Below, piece by piece: positions 24,601 to 31,705 of a stretch of 41,544 bases of DNA. Each line of letters begins with the position of its first letter. The stretch's first letter is position 1. Made by a program: the position numbers and the translations under genes. Below the pieces are notes generated by a model that saw only the letters and a program-made list of their open reading frames with translations, did not search any database and was not told the origin of the DNA. The DNA lies in assembly GCA_050955105.1 (NCBI GenBank), contig JBPBQZ010000017.1:1-41544 (forward strand). Direction: 5' to 3'. Source of the DNA: JBPBQZ01 sp050955105 (lineage in GTDB: Bacteria > Pseudomonadota > Gammaproteobacteria > Burkholderiales > Burkholderiaceae).

Positions 24601-25025
24601 GCCGCGCTCCCCTTGAAGACGGCGCGGATAACGCCTTTGACGAACAATTGGTTGCTAAAGAAAGGCAGCAAGTCGCCAGTGATGGTCGCGCGCCCGCTTT
24701 CCACCATTGCCGTCGGATCTTGAAAACCCGGCAGTGGCAAGGGCTTGGCGAACTCATCCCAGACAGCGCGCGGTGCGCGCACCACGAAGGCGGCCTTGGA
24801 TGCATGGTCGGAAGCCGGACCGACTGTCACGCGCTCGGGAGTGATCGACACCATGAACAACTGGTCGTCGACGCCGATGCCGAAGTCGAGCGTGAGGAAC
24901 CGGCCTTTCCGCAACAATTGCGCATTGCCGCGCAGGATGGGATCTATATCGTCGAACACGGAAATTCGCCTGTGAGAAACCGCCGGTTGATATAGCCGGC
25001 GGAGAAGGTCGTGGATCCGCGGCAT
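24594..25025 (-). CDS. Small protein, possibly SCP2-like lipid or acyl-CoA binding
   Basis: The product is 143 residues from the ATG at 25025. It is not firmly recognised. The pattern of hydrophobic strands, a Trp-containing segment (RAVWDEFAKPLPLPG) and the block SGRATITGDLLPFFSNQLFVK resembles sterol-carrier-protein-2-like domains, which bind acyl-CoA or hydrophobic ligands. An upstream start at 25094 is open but would begin inside the promoter region, so 25025 is chosen although no ribosome binding site is obvious. It overlaps the alpha/beta-hydrolase gene, suggesting that it presents substrate to that enzyme or stabilises it. It is a hypothetical protein in practice. Confidence 0.65.
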   Translation of the reverse strand: MPRIHDLLRRLYQPAVSHRRISVFDDIDPILRGNAQLLRKGRFLTLDFGIGVDDQLFMVSITPERVTVGPASDHASKAAFVVRAPRAVWDEFAKPLPLPGFQDPTAMVESGRATITGDLLPFFSNQLFVKGVIRAVFKGSAAW

Positions 25026-25055
25026 TTCTGAAAATGGGCAGATCTGCAGAATTTG

Positions 25056-25119
25056 CGAATTACCAATTCGATAAACTCGCGATCCGCCGATCATATGGGC
25101 GTGATCGCGAAGCTGTCAA
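25056..25119 (-). promoter_or_regulatory. Promoter and two-part operator of the SCP2-like/hydrolase pair
   Basis: Reading leftward, TTGACA (25119-25114) and TATGAT (25095-25090) are 18 bases apart. The perfect 6+3+6 palindrome CGAATT-ACC-AATTCG lies at 25056-25070, just downstream. This is the palindromic part of the shared operator without the third block at its usual place. The placement relative to the promoter is like that of the other units. Confidence 0.6.
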
Positions 25120-25231
25120 TTCGGTTATGCAGCAGTACGCCGCGGCGCGGCCGGAATTCGCAGCCGCCGATTGGCCGCGAGTGCGCCGTCGACGGCTTCC
25201 ATCGAGGGCCGCGGGGGCCGGCGCGCGCAAG
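25120..25231. other. Intergenic end of the CoA-transferase operon
   Basis: This lies between the CoA-transferase stop at 25232 and the promoter of the next unit. I see no poly-U hairpin or small gene in it. Confidence 0.35.
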
Positions 25232-26452
25232 CTATGCGGGTTTTTTGCCCAGTGCGCCGCTCTTGCGCAGACGATCGATTTCGTCGGCGGACAAGCCGGC
25301 CAGACTCGACAGCACCCGCTCGGTATCCGCGCCCAGGCCTGCCACCGACGCGCCGACCGAAGGCCGGCTCTCGCCCATCTTGAAAGGGAGATTCGGTATC
25401 AGCATGGTGCCGCCGGCGTCCTCCACGCGCGCGAAACTGCCGCGCGCCGCCAACGTGGGATTCGACAAATTGTCGCGCACGGTCTGGTAGCGTGCCGCCG
25501 GCACGCCATGCTCGCTCAATTTGGCTTCGCACTCGGCCACCGTTCGTGTGGAGGTCCATGCCTCCATGATGTCGGTGAACTCGTCGTAGTTGGCGATACG
25601 GCTGTCGCGCGGTCCGAAGCGCGGGCTATCCTTGAGATCGGGACGGTCGATAGCATCGCAAACACTCAGGAAGTTCAGATGCGATACCGGCACGATCATG
25701 AGGAAGCCGTCGAGCGCCTTGACCGGCTTGTAGACGTGGCGGCGCTGCGGCGCCGGGAACTGCGCCTCCTGAAATTCATAGGGCAGCATGTTCAACATGC
25801 TTTCTATCAAAGTAACGTCGAGGTGCTGCCCTTTGCCAGTAACCGCGCGTTGCAGCAAGGCGCTTTGCAGCGCGATCACCGCATACAGGGCCGTCACCAC
25901 ATCACCGACGAAAATGCCGGCATTGGGCGGCCGCTCGCCGGCCGCGCCATCCTGATAATACTGTTGCACCGAGTCATAGCCGCTGAGCGCCTGCACCACT
26001 TGCGCATAGGCGGGACGCTTGGCATCGGGCCCCGACTGACCGAAGCCCGACACCGAGCAGTAGATCAGCTTCGGAAAGCGCGCCGCCAGCGTTTCGTAGT
26101 CGAGCCCCAAGCGTTTCATCACGCCGGGGCGAAAGTTCTCGACCACTGCATCGACGTTCTCGCACAGCTTAAAAATGGTCTCGATCGCTTCCGGATTTTT
26201 GAGATCGAGCACGATGCTCTGCTTGCCCGCATTCAGATGACCAAAGTAGGCACTGGCGCCATTGCGTACCGGCGGGCTGCGACGAATATGATCGCCCTCC
26301 GCCGATTCCACCTTGATTACCTCGGCGCCCAGATCGGACAGCATGCGCGTCGCATACGGCCCGGCCATCATCGCCGTGAAGTCGAGAATTCTTACGCCGC
26401 GCAGCGGCTGGGGTGCCGCGTTGGATGGTTTTTCCTGATCGTCGTTATTCAT
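25232..26452 (-). CDS. CaiB/BaiF-family CoA-transferase
   Basis: This 406-residue class III CoA-transferase moves CoA between carboxylic acids through an aspartyl-CoA anhydride. The family start (LRGVRILDFTAMMAGPYATR, LSDLGAEVIKVE) and catalytic Asp184 (NAGIFVGDVVTAL) are present. AGGAGA seven bases before the ATG at 26452 fixes the start. It is roughly half identical by eye to the 27696-28901 product (shared NFRPGVMKRLGLD, GFGQ-GPD, VYKPVKA/LYTPVKA). The two may be subunits of a hetero-oligomer or act on different acids. It is the last gene of a unit with the hydroxyisobutyrate-dehydrogenase-like gene and the MaoC remnant. Confidence 0.9.
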   Translation of the reverse strand: MNNDDQEKPSNAAPQPLRGVRILDFTAMMAGPYATRMLSDLGAEVIKVESAEGDHIRRSPPVRNGASAYFGHLNAGKQSIVLDLKNPEAIETIFKLCENVDAVVENFRPGVMKRLGLDYETLAARFPKLIYCSVSGFGQSGPDAKRPAYAQVVQALSGYDSVQQYYQDGAAGERPPNAGIFVGDVVTALYAVIALQSALLQRAVTGKGQHLDVTLIESMLNMLPYEFQEAQFPAPQRRHVYKPVKALDGFLMIVPVSHLNFLSVCDAIDRPDLKDSPRFGPRDSRIANYDEFTDIMEAWTSTRTVAECEAKLSEHGVPAARYQTVRDNLSNPTLAARGSFARVEDAGGTMLIPNLPFKMGESRPSVGASVAGLGADTERVLSSLAGLSADEIDRLRKSGALGKKPA

Positions 26453-26526
26453 CGCTTTGTCTCCTGTGCGTGGCTGCCTGCCTTAGCCGTTGTGTTACTT
26501 GCCTGTATTGCTATGAAAGCGGCTTT

Positions 26527-26661
26527 TCAGCCGGGCGCCATAGTCAGCATCTCAGCCACCATCGCCGGCTTATCACGTCCTTCGATCAAGACCCATTCGC
26601 TCACGCCCAGTTCTTTGCCGACGTGGTCGGCCAAGTCGCGTACTTTTTCAATCACCAGCAT
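26527..26661 (-). pseudogene. Internally deleted remnant of a NodN-type MaoC hydratase gene
   Basis: A 44-codon frame runs from the ATG at 26661 (AGGAAA upstream) to a TGA at 26527. Its first part (KVRDLADHVGKELGVSEWV) matches the N-terminus of single-hotdog (R)-enoyl-CoA hydratases such as mycobacterial HtdZ. Its last part (EGRDKPAMVAEMLT) matches their C-terminal strand. The central hundred or so residues, including the catalytic Asp and His, are missing, yet the join is in frame. It lies 12 bp after the hydroxyisobutyrate-dehydrogenase-like gene and 74 bp before the CoA-transferase. It cannot be an active hydratase. Resemblance is from memory of family sequences, so homology needs testing. 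Confidence 0.6.
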
Positions 26662-26673
26662 GAGGTTTTCCTC

Positions 26674-27609
26674 TCAAAGAGTTGGCGTCGATGGCGATGG
26701 CGTGCTCGGCGTCGCGGCCGGCTTCAGCGGTTGCTCCGTGTACATGCGCATCATGCCCGCCATACCGTCCTCCGAATAGCCGCGCGCGATCAGCATCCGG
26801 TAGAACGACGCGAGCATCGAGATGACAGGCAAGGCGCTATCAGTCTGACGCGCCACGTCGAGCACGATATTGAGATCCTTCAAAGTCGTGAGGGTCGATC
26901 CCGAAAAAGTGCCCGCCGCCATTTTCGGCGCATAGTTGCGCAGAATCGACGAATCCGCAAAGCCGCCCGCCAGTGCCTCGGGTAATTTCGAGACGTCCAG
27001 ACCGAAACGTGAGCCGAAGTTCATCGCTTCGGCGATCGCCGCGACCGTGCCGACGTTGATCATCTGATTGCAGGATTTGGTAGCTTGACCGCAGCCGCTA
27101 TCGCCCATGCGCGTGAAGGTCGCCGCAAAGCTGGCGATCACCGGCCGCACCCGTTCGATCGCCGTTGCATCGCCGCCGCCGAACGCGGCCAGCGTGCCGG
27201 CCCGCGCACCGATCGAGCCGCCTGAAATCGGGATATCCAGCCATGTGGCGCCGCAGGCCTGCTCTAGCCGTTGCGCCAATGCGCGCGTGGTAATCGGATG
27301 AATCGTCGAGTGGTCGCAGACAATATGGTCGGCGCGACCCAGGCTCGCAATACCGTCGGCGCCGAACACCACTTCCTCGACGGCTTTGTCGTCGGTCACG
27401 CACAAGCAGACGACATCGACACGGCGCGCCAGATCGGCGGGCGAAGCGGCGCGTTCGGCACCCGCGTCGACTAAAGCCTGCATTTTCGCTGCGGTGCGAT
27501 TCCATACCAACAGCGGGAAGCCGCCTTTTACGATGCGCTCGGCCATCGGCGCACCGATGTCACCGAGACCGATAAACCCTACGCGTAGTGCTTTGCCAGC
27601 TTGGTCCAT
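26674..27609 (-). CDS. 3-hydroxyisobutyrate dehydrogenase-family oxidoreductase
   Basis: This 311-residue NAD(P)-dependent beta-hydroxyacid dehydrogenase has the Rossmann motif VGFIGLGDIGAPMA (residues 10-22), the substrate motif DIPISGGSIGARAGTLAAFGGG and the catalytic Lys178 with Asn181 (GQATKSCNQMI). Family members oxidise 3-hydroxyisobutyrate or reduce tartronate semialdehyde. In this setting an oxidation of a 3-hydroxy acid released from its CoA ester is plausible. A low-complexity Pro/Ser/Thr tail (ATPSTPSPSTPTL) ends the protein. GGGGAGG precedes the ATG at 27609. It lies 86 bp after one CoA-transferase gene and ahead of the MaoC remnant. Confidence 0.88.
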   Translation of the reverse strand: MDQAGKALRVGFIGLGDIGAPMAERIVKGGFPLLVWNRTAAKMQALVDAGAERAASPADLARRVDVVCLCVTDDKAVEEVVFGADGIASLGRADHIVCDHSTIHPITTRALAQRLEQACGATWLDIPISGGSIGARAGTLAAFGGGDATAIERVRPVIASFAATFTRMGDSGCGQATKSCNQMINVGTVAAIAEAMNFGSRFGLDVSKLPEALAGGFADSSILRNYAPKMAAGTFSGSTLTTLKDLNIVLDVARQTDSALPVISMLASFYRMLIARGYSEDGMAGMMRMYTEQPLKPAATPSTPSPSTPTL

Positions 27610-27620
27610 GGGCCGCCCTC

Positions 27621-27638
27621 CCCGCTCGGGCGAGCGGG
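27621..27638 (-). repeat. GC-rich inverted repeat next to a ribosome binding site
   Basis: CCCGCTCG-GG-CGAGCGGG is an 8-bp perfect stem. In the leftward transcript it lies just before, and partly touches, the GGGGAGG that serves the gene starting at 27609. It may set the expression ratio between the CoA-transferase and the dehydrogenase. There is no U-run to make it a terminator. Confidence 0.4.
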
Positions 27639-27695
27639 TCTCCGTTTATTTTTATTGAGATGAGGGCACGGCGCGAATAGCCGCGCGATGCCAAC

Positions 27696-28901
27696 TCAGA
27701 AGCCGCCAATACTAGCGCGCTCGCGCAAGCTTTGCAGCGTTTCTTCCGAGAGGCCCAGCACTTCCTTGAGTACTTCGCTGGTGTGCTGGCCCAGTTCCGG
27801 CACGTGGCTGCGCGCCTCGGTACGACTGTTGGACATGCGGAAAGGCAGATTTGCGACGAGAAACTTGCCGTCGCCTTCGCCGACTTCGCTCAGACCGCCG
27901 CGCTGCCGCAGTTGCGGATCAGCCATCGCCTCGCTGACCGATTTGTAAGGTGAGCAAGGAACGCCCGCTGCCATCAGGATGCGCTCGCAGTCCTTGGCGC
28001 TGCGCTGCGAGGTCCAGGCCTCGACCATCGACATCAGCTCCTGCCAGTTTTCTTCCTTCGCGCGCACGCCCGAAAAGCGCTCGTCGCGCGCCAGTTCCGG
28101 ACGCTCGATCACCTCGAACAGCGCAAGCAAATTTTTGGGACTGACCGGCGCGACCATCACGAAACCATCGGTAGCTTTCACCGGTGTATATAAATGGCGC
28201 GGCTTCGGTTGCGGGAATTGCGCGAGTTGCATCTCGTAAATCATCATGCCGAGGATGCCGTCCAGCAGTGCCAGGTCGATGTATTGACCCTTGCCCGAGC
28301 GTTCGCGATCGAACAGGGCCACCTGAATTGCCGCCATCGCATGCGTGGCACCCAGTACGTCGGCCATGAAGATGCCGTTGTTGGCGGGTCTGGATTGGCC
28401 GGTTTGCTGCGTCATGAAGGCGTGCTCGTATCCTGACGCCGCATGAATCACCGGCGCGTAGGCGGGCTTGTGCGAATCTGGCCCGGTCTGGCCGAAGCCG
28501 GACAAGGAGCAATAGATAAGCCGCTCGTTAAGCGCTGACAGAGTCGGGAAATCGAGACCCAGGCGCTTCATCACGCCCGGACGGAAATTCTCGACCACCA
28601 CGTCGGCGCTCAAAGCGAGATCACGCGCCACTTTGTAGCCTTCCGCGTCTTTCATATCGATGACGACGCTGCGCTTGCCGCAGTTCAAGGCGCCGAAGTA
28701 GGTGCTTTTGCCGCCCTGGATCGGCGGCCTGAAACGGATGAAGTCGCCTGCGGCGGACTCCACTTTGATAACGTCCGCGCCGAGATCGGCCATCATGCGC
28801 GTGCAATATGGACCCGACATGACTGTGGTGAAGTCGACCACACGCACGCCCTGCAATGCATCGCGCAGGGCCGGCGGCGCGCTGCGCTCGGTTTGGCTCA
28901 T
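27696..28901 (-). CDS. CaiB/BaiF-family CoA-transferase
   Basis: This 401-residue class III CoA-transferase has VRVVDFTTVMSGPYCTRMMA at the start, the conserved NFRPGVMKRLGLD and catalytic Asp181 (NNGIFMADVLGATHA). It is the first gene of a minus-strand unit followed by the hydroxyisobutyrate-dehydrogenase-like gene, the MaoC remnant and the paralogous CoA-transferase. It has a TTGACA promoter and the shared three-part operator upstream. The ribosome binding site is weak (AGAGAGC). It probably activates the acid imported or produced by this pathway, using a CoA donor such as succinyl-CoA. Confidence 0.9.
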   Translation of the reverse strand: MSQTERSAPPALRDALQGVRVVDFTTVMSGPYCTRMMADLGADVIKVESAAGDFIRFRPPIQGGKSTYFGALNCGKRSVVIDMKDAEGYKVARDLALSADVVVENFRPGVMKRLGLDFPTLSALNERLIYCSLSGFGQTGPDSHKPAYAPVIHAASGYEHAFMTQQTGQSRPANNGIFMADVLGATHAMAAIQVALFDRERSGKGQYIDLALLDGILGMMIYEMQLAQFPQPKPRHLYTPVKATDGFVMVAPVSPKNLLALFEVIERPELARDERFSGVRAKEENWQELMSMVEAWTSQRSAKDCERILMAAGVPCSPYKSVSEAMADPQLRQRGGLSEVGEGDGKFLVANLPFRMSNSRTEARSHVPELGQHTSEVLKEVLGLSEETLQSLRERASIGGF

Positions 28902-28918
28902 CTAGCTCTCTTTATGTA

Positions 28919-28985
28919 ATTTGCTTGGCGAATCAATAATTCGCTAAACGCCTGAGATGGTATAGACGGCAAACCAGAGTGTCAA
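28919..28985 (-). promoter_or_regulatory. Promoter and three-part operator of the CoA-transferase operon
   Basis: Reading leftward, TTGACA (28985-28980) and TACCAT (28962-28957) are 17 bases apart. The operator ATTTGC-TTG-GCGAAT-CAATA-ATTCGC lies at 28919-28944 (plus-strand reading), matching all 18 defined positions. It starts about 13 bp after the -10 box, so a bound protein would act as a roadblock or exclude polymerase. Confidence 0.75.
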
Positions 28986-29129
28986 GACGGCGGCGCGGCG
29001 CGGCATGTGCGCGCATGCTGGCCACTCAGCGAACGTCCAAGGGCTGTACGGATCATCGTGGTGCTCCCAGGCAGCCCGGTTTCGCCTTCCGGGATAGCTG
29101 CGCCGCGCAGTGGTTGAACCTCAAAAGCA

Positions 29130-29186
29130 TTGACACTCGTGAAAGGCGCTCCATAAAATGCGGGTTCGCTGAGCTGGTAGTACCAG
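29130..29186 (+). promoter_or_regulatory. Promoter and TGGTA-G-TACCA operator of the rightward CoA-transferase gene
   Basis: TTGACA (29130-29135) and TAAAAT (29154-29159), 18 bases apart, form a strong sigma70 promoter. The perfect palindrome CTGGTA-G-TACCAG lies at 29174-29186, centred 21 bp beyond the -10 box. The same element is placed almost identically at the ring-dioxygenase operon, so the two are probably under one regulator. Confidence 0.75.
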
Positions 29187-29246
29187 TTTCGCCCCACCAC
29201 GTTTTGCCTTAAGGATTGGCGGCTTATGCCGGCGCCCGGAGATCTC

Positions 29247-30467
29247 ATGCAGACCACGTTGAACGATGGAGGCGCGCTGAAGGGCATGCGCGTTTTGGAA
29301 CTCGCACAGATCATGGCGGGACCTACCTGCGGCATGATGCTGGCCGACCTCGGCGCCGACGTGATCAAGATCGAAAAGCCGGACGGCGGCGACGATTCAC
29401 GTGGCTATACCGATCCGCAGATCAATGGCGTGTCGGTGCCGTTCCTCATGCTCAACCGCAACAAGCGCGGCATCGCCCTCGATTTGAAGTCCGCCGAGGG
29501 CCGCGAAGTGTTCTTGCGCATGATCCGCAAGGCAGATGTTCTTATTGAAAATTTCCGCGGCGGCACGCTGGAAAAGCTCGGTCTGGGCTACGACGTGTTG
29601 TCTGCCATCAATCCGGGCCTGATCTATTGCGCGATCTCGGGCTACGGCCGTACCGGCCCCTACGGCCAGGAAGGCGGCTTCGATTTGATCGCGCAAGCCT
29701 TTAGCGGCCTGATGAGCATTACCGGCGAACCCGGCGGACGCCCGCTGCGCAACGGCAGCTCGATTGCCGACATCAACGCCGGCGTGCTGGCGGCGTTCGG
29801 CATCCTCGCGGCGTATCAGCAAAAGCAACGCACCGGTCTGGGTCAGGTCGTCGAAACCTCGCTACTCGAAGCCTCGCTGCAACAGCTTTATTGGCATGCC
29901 GGCATCTACTTCGCCAGCAACGAATCGCCAGGACCGAGCGGCTCGAGTCACATCCTCATCGCGCCCTATCAAGCCTTCGCCACGCAAGACCAGTGGATCA
30001 TCATCGGCGGTGCCAATGAGCGCAACTGGACGCGTATCGCCAAGGCCCTGGGGCATGCGGAGTGGTGTGAAGACGCGCGCTTCAAGACCAATTCGGTACG
30101 CATGCAGAACCGCGACGCGCTGGTTGCGGAAATGGAAGCGGTCTTGAAAACGCAGAGTTCAGCGCATTGGCTGGAAGTGTTCCGTGAAATCGGCGTGCCG
30201 GCCGGTCCGGTCAACTCAGTCGGACAAGCGCTCGAACATCCGCAAACCATCGCGCGTGAGATGGTGGTCGAGCAAGAACATCCGAAGGCCGGCCCGATTC
30301 GCACCATCGGGCTGCCCGTGAAGCTGTCGCGCTCGCCAGCCGTCTATCATTCGCCGGCACCCGCGTTGGGACAGCATTCGCGCGAACTGCTCGCAGAATT
30401 CGAATTCAACGAAGAAGAAATCGAGAAGATGGTGGCCAGCGGCGTGATCGTGCCGCCGCGCGACTGA
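29247..30467 (+). CDS. CaiB/BaiF-family CoA-transferase (succinyl-CoA-type)
   Basis: This class III CoA-transferase is 406 residues from the ATG at 29247. Key features are LKGMRVLELAQIMAGPTCGM, KIEKPDGGDDSRGY and catalytic Asp175 (GSSIADINAGVLAAFG). It belongs to a different subgroup from the two leftward copies (KPDGGDD and ENFRGGTLEKLGLG instead of NFRPGVMKRLGLD). GGAGA four bases before 29247 supports that start; an ATG at 29226, with AAGGA ten bases upstream, would add seven residues. It converges on the ring-cleavage operon and shares that operon's TGGTA-S-TACCA operator. It may therefore activate the acid released by meta-cleavage or the aromatic acid itself. Confidence 0.9.
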   Translation: MQTTLNDGGALKGMRVLELAQIMAGPTCGMMLADLGADVIKIEKPDGGDDSRGYTDPQINGVSVPFLMLNRNKRGIALDLKSAEGREVFLRMIRKADVLIENFRGGTLEKLGLGYDVLSAINPGLIYCAISGYGRTGPYGQEGGFDLIAQAFSGLMSITGEPGGRPLRNGSSIADINAGVLAAFGILAAYQQKQRTGLGQVVETSLLEASLQQLYWHAGIYFASNESPGPSGSSHILIAPYQAFATQDQWIIIGGANERNWTRIAKALGHAEWCEDARFKTNSVRMQNRDALVAEMEAVLKTQSSAHWLEVFREIGVPAGPVNSVGQALEHPQTIAREMVVEQEHPKAGPIRTIGLPVKLSRSPAVYHSPAPALGQHSRELLAEFEFNEEEIEKMVASGVIVPPRD

Positions 30468-30552
30468 GTACTGGCTGAGTGGGTGGGGGGCTTGGGACTT
30501 GCTGCCCTGCCCCACCAAGTGCCCGATCTCGAGCGCGCGCGGCCCCGGCGGC

Positions 30553-31335
30553 CTAGCGCCCGCTCCAGCGCGCCGGCGTCTTGGCAATGAATGCCTCGAT
30601 GCCGGTGCGGAAATCTTCACTGCCGTAGCAAGCCCGCACCAAGTCTTCGCCATCGGGCAGGTTTGCGCTCGCCAGACGCCGCACCGCTTCCTTCGATACC
30701 CGCATCGTAATCGGCGCATGCCCGCACAGGCGCTCGCACAGGACATCCGCACGCGCCGCCAGTGCTTCGGGCGCCACGATCTCGGTCAGAAACCCGCAGG
30801 CGCGCGCCTCATCCGCATCGATCGCATCGGCCAGCAACAGCATGCGCTGTGTACGCGAAGCGCCAAACGCCGCCACCAGTCGTGCCACGTTGGCCACCGA
30901 CAAGCAGTTTCCCAAAGTGCGCGCGATCGGCACGCCGAAGCGGGCTGCCGGCGTGCCGATGCGCAGATCGCAGGCGGCGGTAATCACCAGTCCACCGCCA
31001 AACGCCCAGCCGTCGACCAGCGCCAGCGTGGGTACCGGCAATTGCTCGAGCGCGCTGATGCCCGCCTCGATCATGCGCTCGTACTCGACGCCGTCGTCGC
31101 CGCCTTTGAATGCCTGGAATTGCGAGATATCGGTGCCCGCCACGAAGGCCTTGCCGCCGGCGCCGCGCAGCGTTGCCACGCGTACCCGCGGGTCGTTGGC
31201 AATGCTCTCGCACGCGGCCATCAGGCCTTCGTACATCGGCCAGGTCATGGCGTTGTGCGCGGCCGGCCGATCGAACACGATCGACGCCACACCCGCGGCG
31301 TTTATCTCGAAATGAACGGTGCCTGGCGTCGACAT
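30553..31335 (-). CDS. Crotonase-fold protein lacking both usual catalytic glutamates
   Basis: This 260-residue protein of the enoyl-CoA hydratase superfamily is the last gene of the ring-dioxygenase operon. Oxyanion-hole segments FVAGTDISQF and WAFGGGLVITAA are present. At the first glutamate site the sequence reads FGVPIARTLG (Ile instead of Glu), and at the second TQRMLLLAD (Arg). It is therefore unlikely to hydrate enoyl-CoA in the usual way; isomerase, thioesterase or C-C hydrolase activities occur in such variants. GGAGA precedes the ATG at 31335. It lies 18 bp after the ferredoxin gene, so it is expected to be made with the ring-attacking enzymes. Confidence 0.82.
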   Translation of the reverse strand: MSTPGTVHFEINAAGVASIVFDRPAAHNAMTWPMYEGLMAACESIANDPRVRVATLRGAGGKAFVAGTDISQFQAFKGGDDGVEYERMIEAGISALEQLPVPTLALVDGWAFGGGLVITAACDLRIGTPAARFGVPIARTLGNCLSVANVARLVAAFGASRTQRMLLLADAIDADEARACGFLTEIVAPEALAARADVLCERLCGHAPITMRVSKEAVRRLASANLPDGEDLVRACYGSEDFRTGIEAFIAKTPARWSGR

Positions 31336-31353
31336 GTGAATTCTCCGCGCCGC

Positions 31354-31686
31354 TCAGGCAGCCGCGGCGATCGTGACCTTGCCGTCTTGCAGCTTGGTCT
31401 GATAGATCTTGATCGGCTCGACCGCCGGAAAATTCTTGGCCTCGCCCGTCTTGATGCAGAAGGTGCCCGAATGCCAAGGACACTCGACCTGATCGCCGTC
31501 GACGAAGCCATCGCACAGCGACGCGTCGCCGTGCGTGCAAGTATCGTCGGTCACGAAGAACTCGTCTTCCAGCTTGAATACCGCCAACGGCGGAAAACCG
31601 TCGACTTCAACGCGGTGCCCGGCACCTTCTTCGACCTGGCTCGCTTCGCAAAGCACTACCCAATTGGCCGGCACATCAGACGCCAT
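31354..31686 (-). CDS. Rieske [2Fe-2S] ferredoxin of the ring dioxygenase
   Basis: This 110-residue small electron carrier shuttles electrons from the reductase to the oxygenase. Its cluster ligands are Cys50/His52 (CTHGDASL) and Cys69/His72 (CPWHSGTF), the standard spacing of biphenyl- or naphthalene-type dioxygenase ferredoxins. The length is normal and there is no signal peptide, so it is cytoplasmic. GGTGGAG precedes the ATG at 31686. It sits between the reductase and the crotonase-like gene, 19 and 18 bp from them. A nitrite-reductase small-subunit-like protein is excluded by the operon context. Confidence 0.93.
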   Translation of the reverse strand: MASDVPANWVVLCEASQVEEGAGHRVEVDGFPPLAVFKLEDEFFVTDDTCTHGDASLCDGFVDGDQVECPWHSGTFCIKTGEAKNFPAVEPIKIYQTKLQDGKVTIAAAA

Positions 31687-31705
31687 AAAATTACTCCACC
31701 TGCTA

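Larger units (their letters stand above)
28902..29246. other. Divergent intergenic region, 345 bp, with two unlike operators
   Basis: This region holds the leftward promoter with the ATTTGC/GCGAAT operator and the rightward promoter with the TGGTA-S-TACCA operator. It appears to be the border between two regulons. Nothing else was recognised in it. Confidence 0.55.

Noticed and set aside
25034..26779. 581-codon open frame on the plus strand opposite a CoA-transferase
   Set aside because: It is an antisense shadow with Arg/His-rich, domain-free translation; the minus strand carries a full CoA-transferase with its catalytic Asp.
27621..27638. Inverted repeat considered as a terminator between the CoA-transferase and dehydrogenase genes
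   Set aside because: It lies immediately before a start codon, touches the ribosome binding site and has no U-run.
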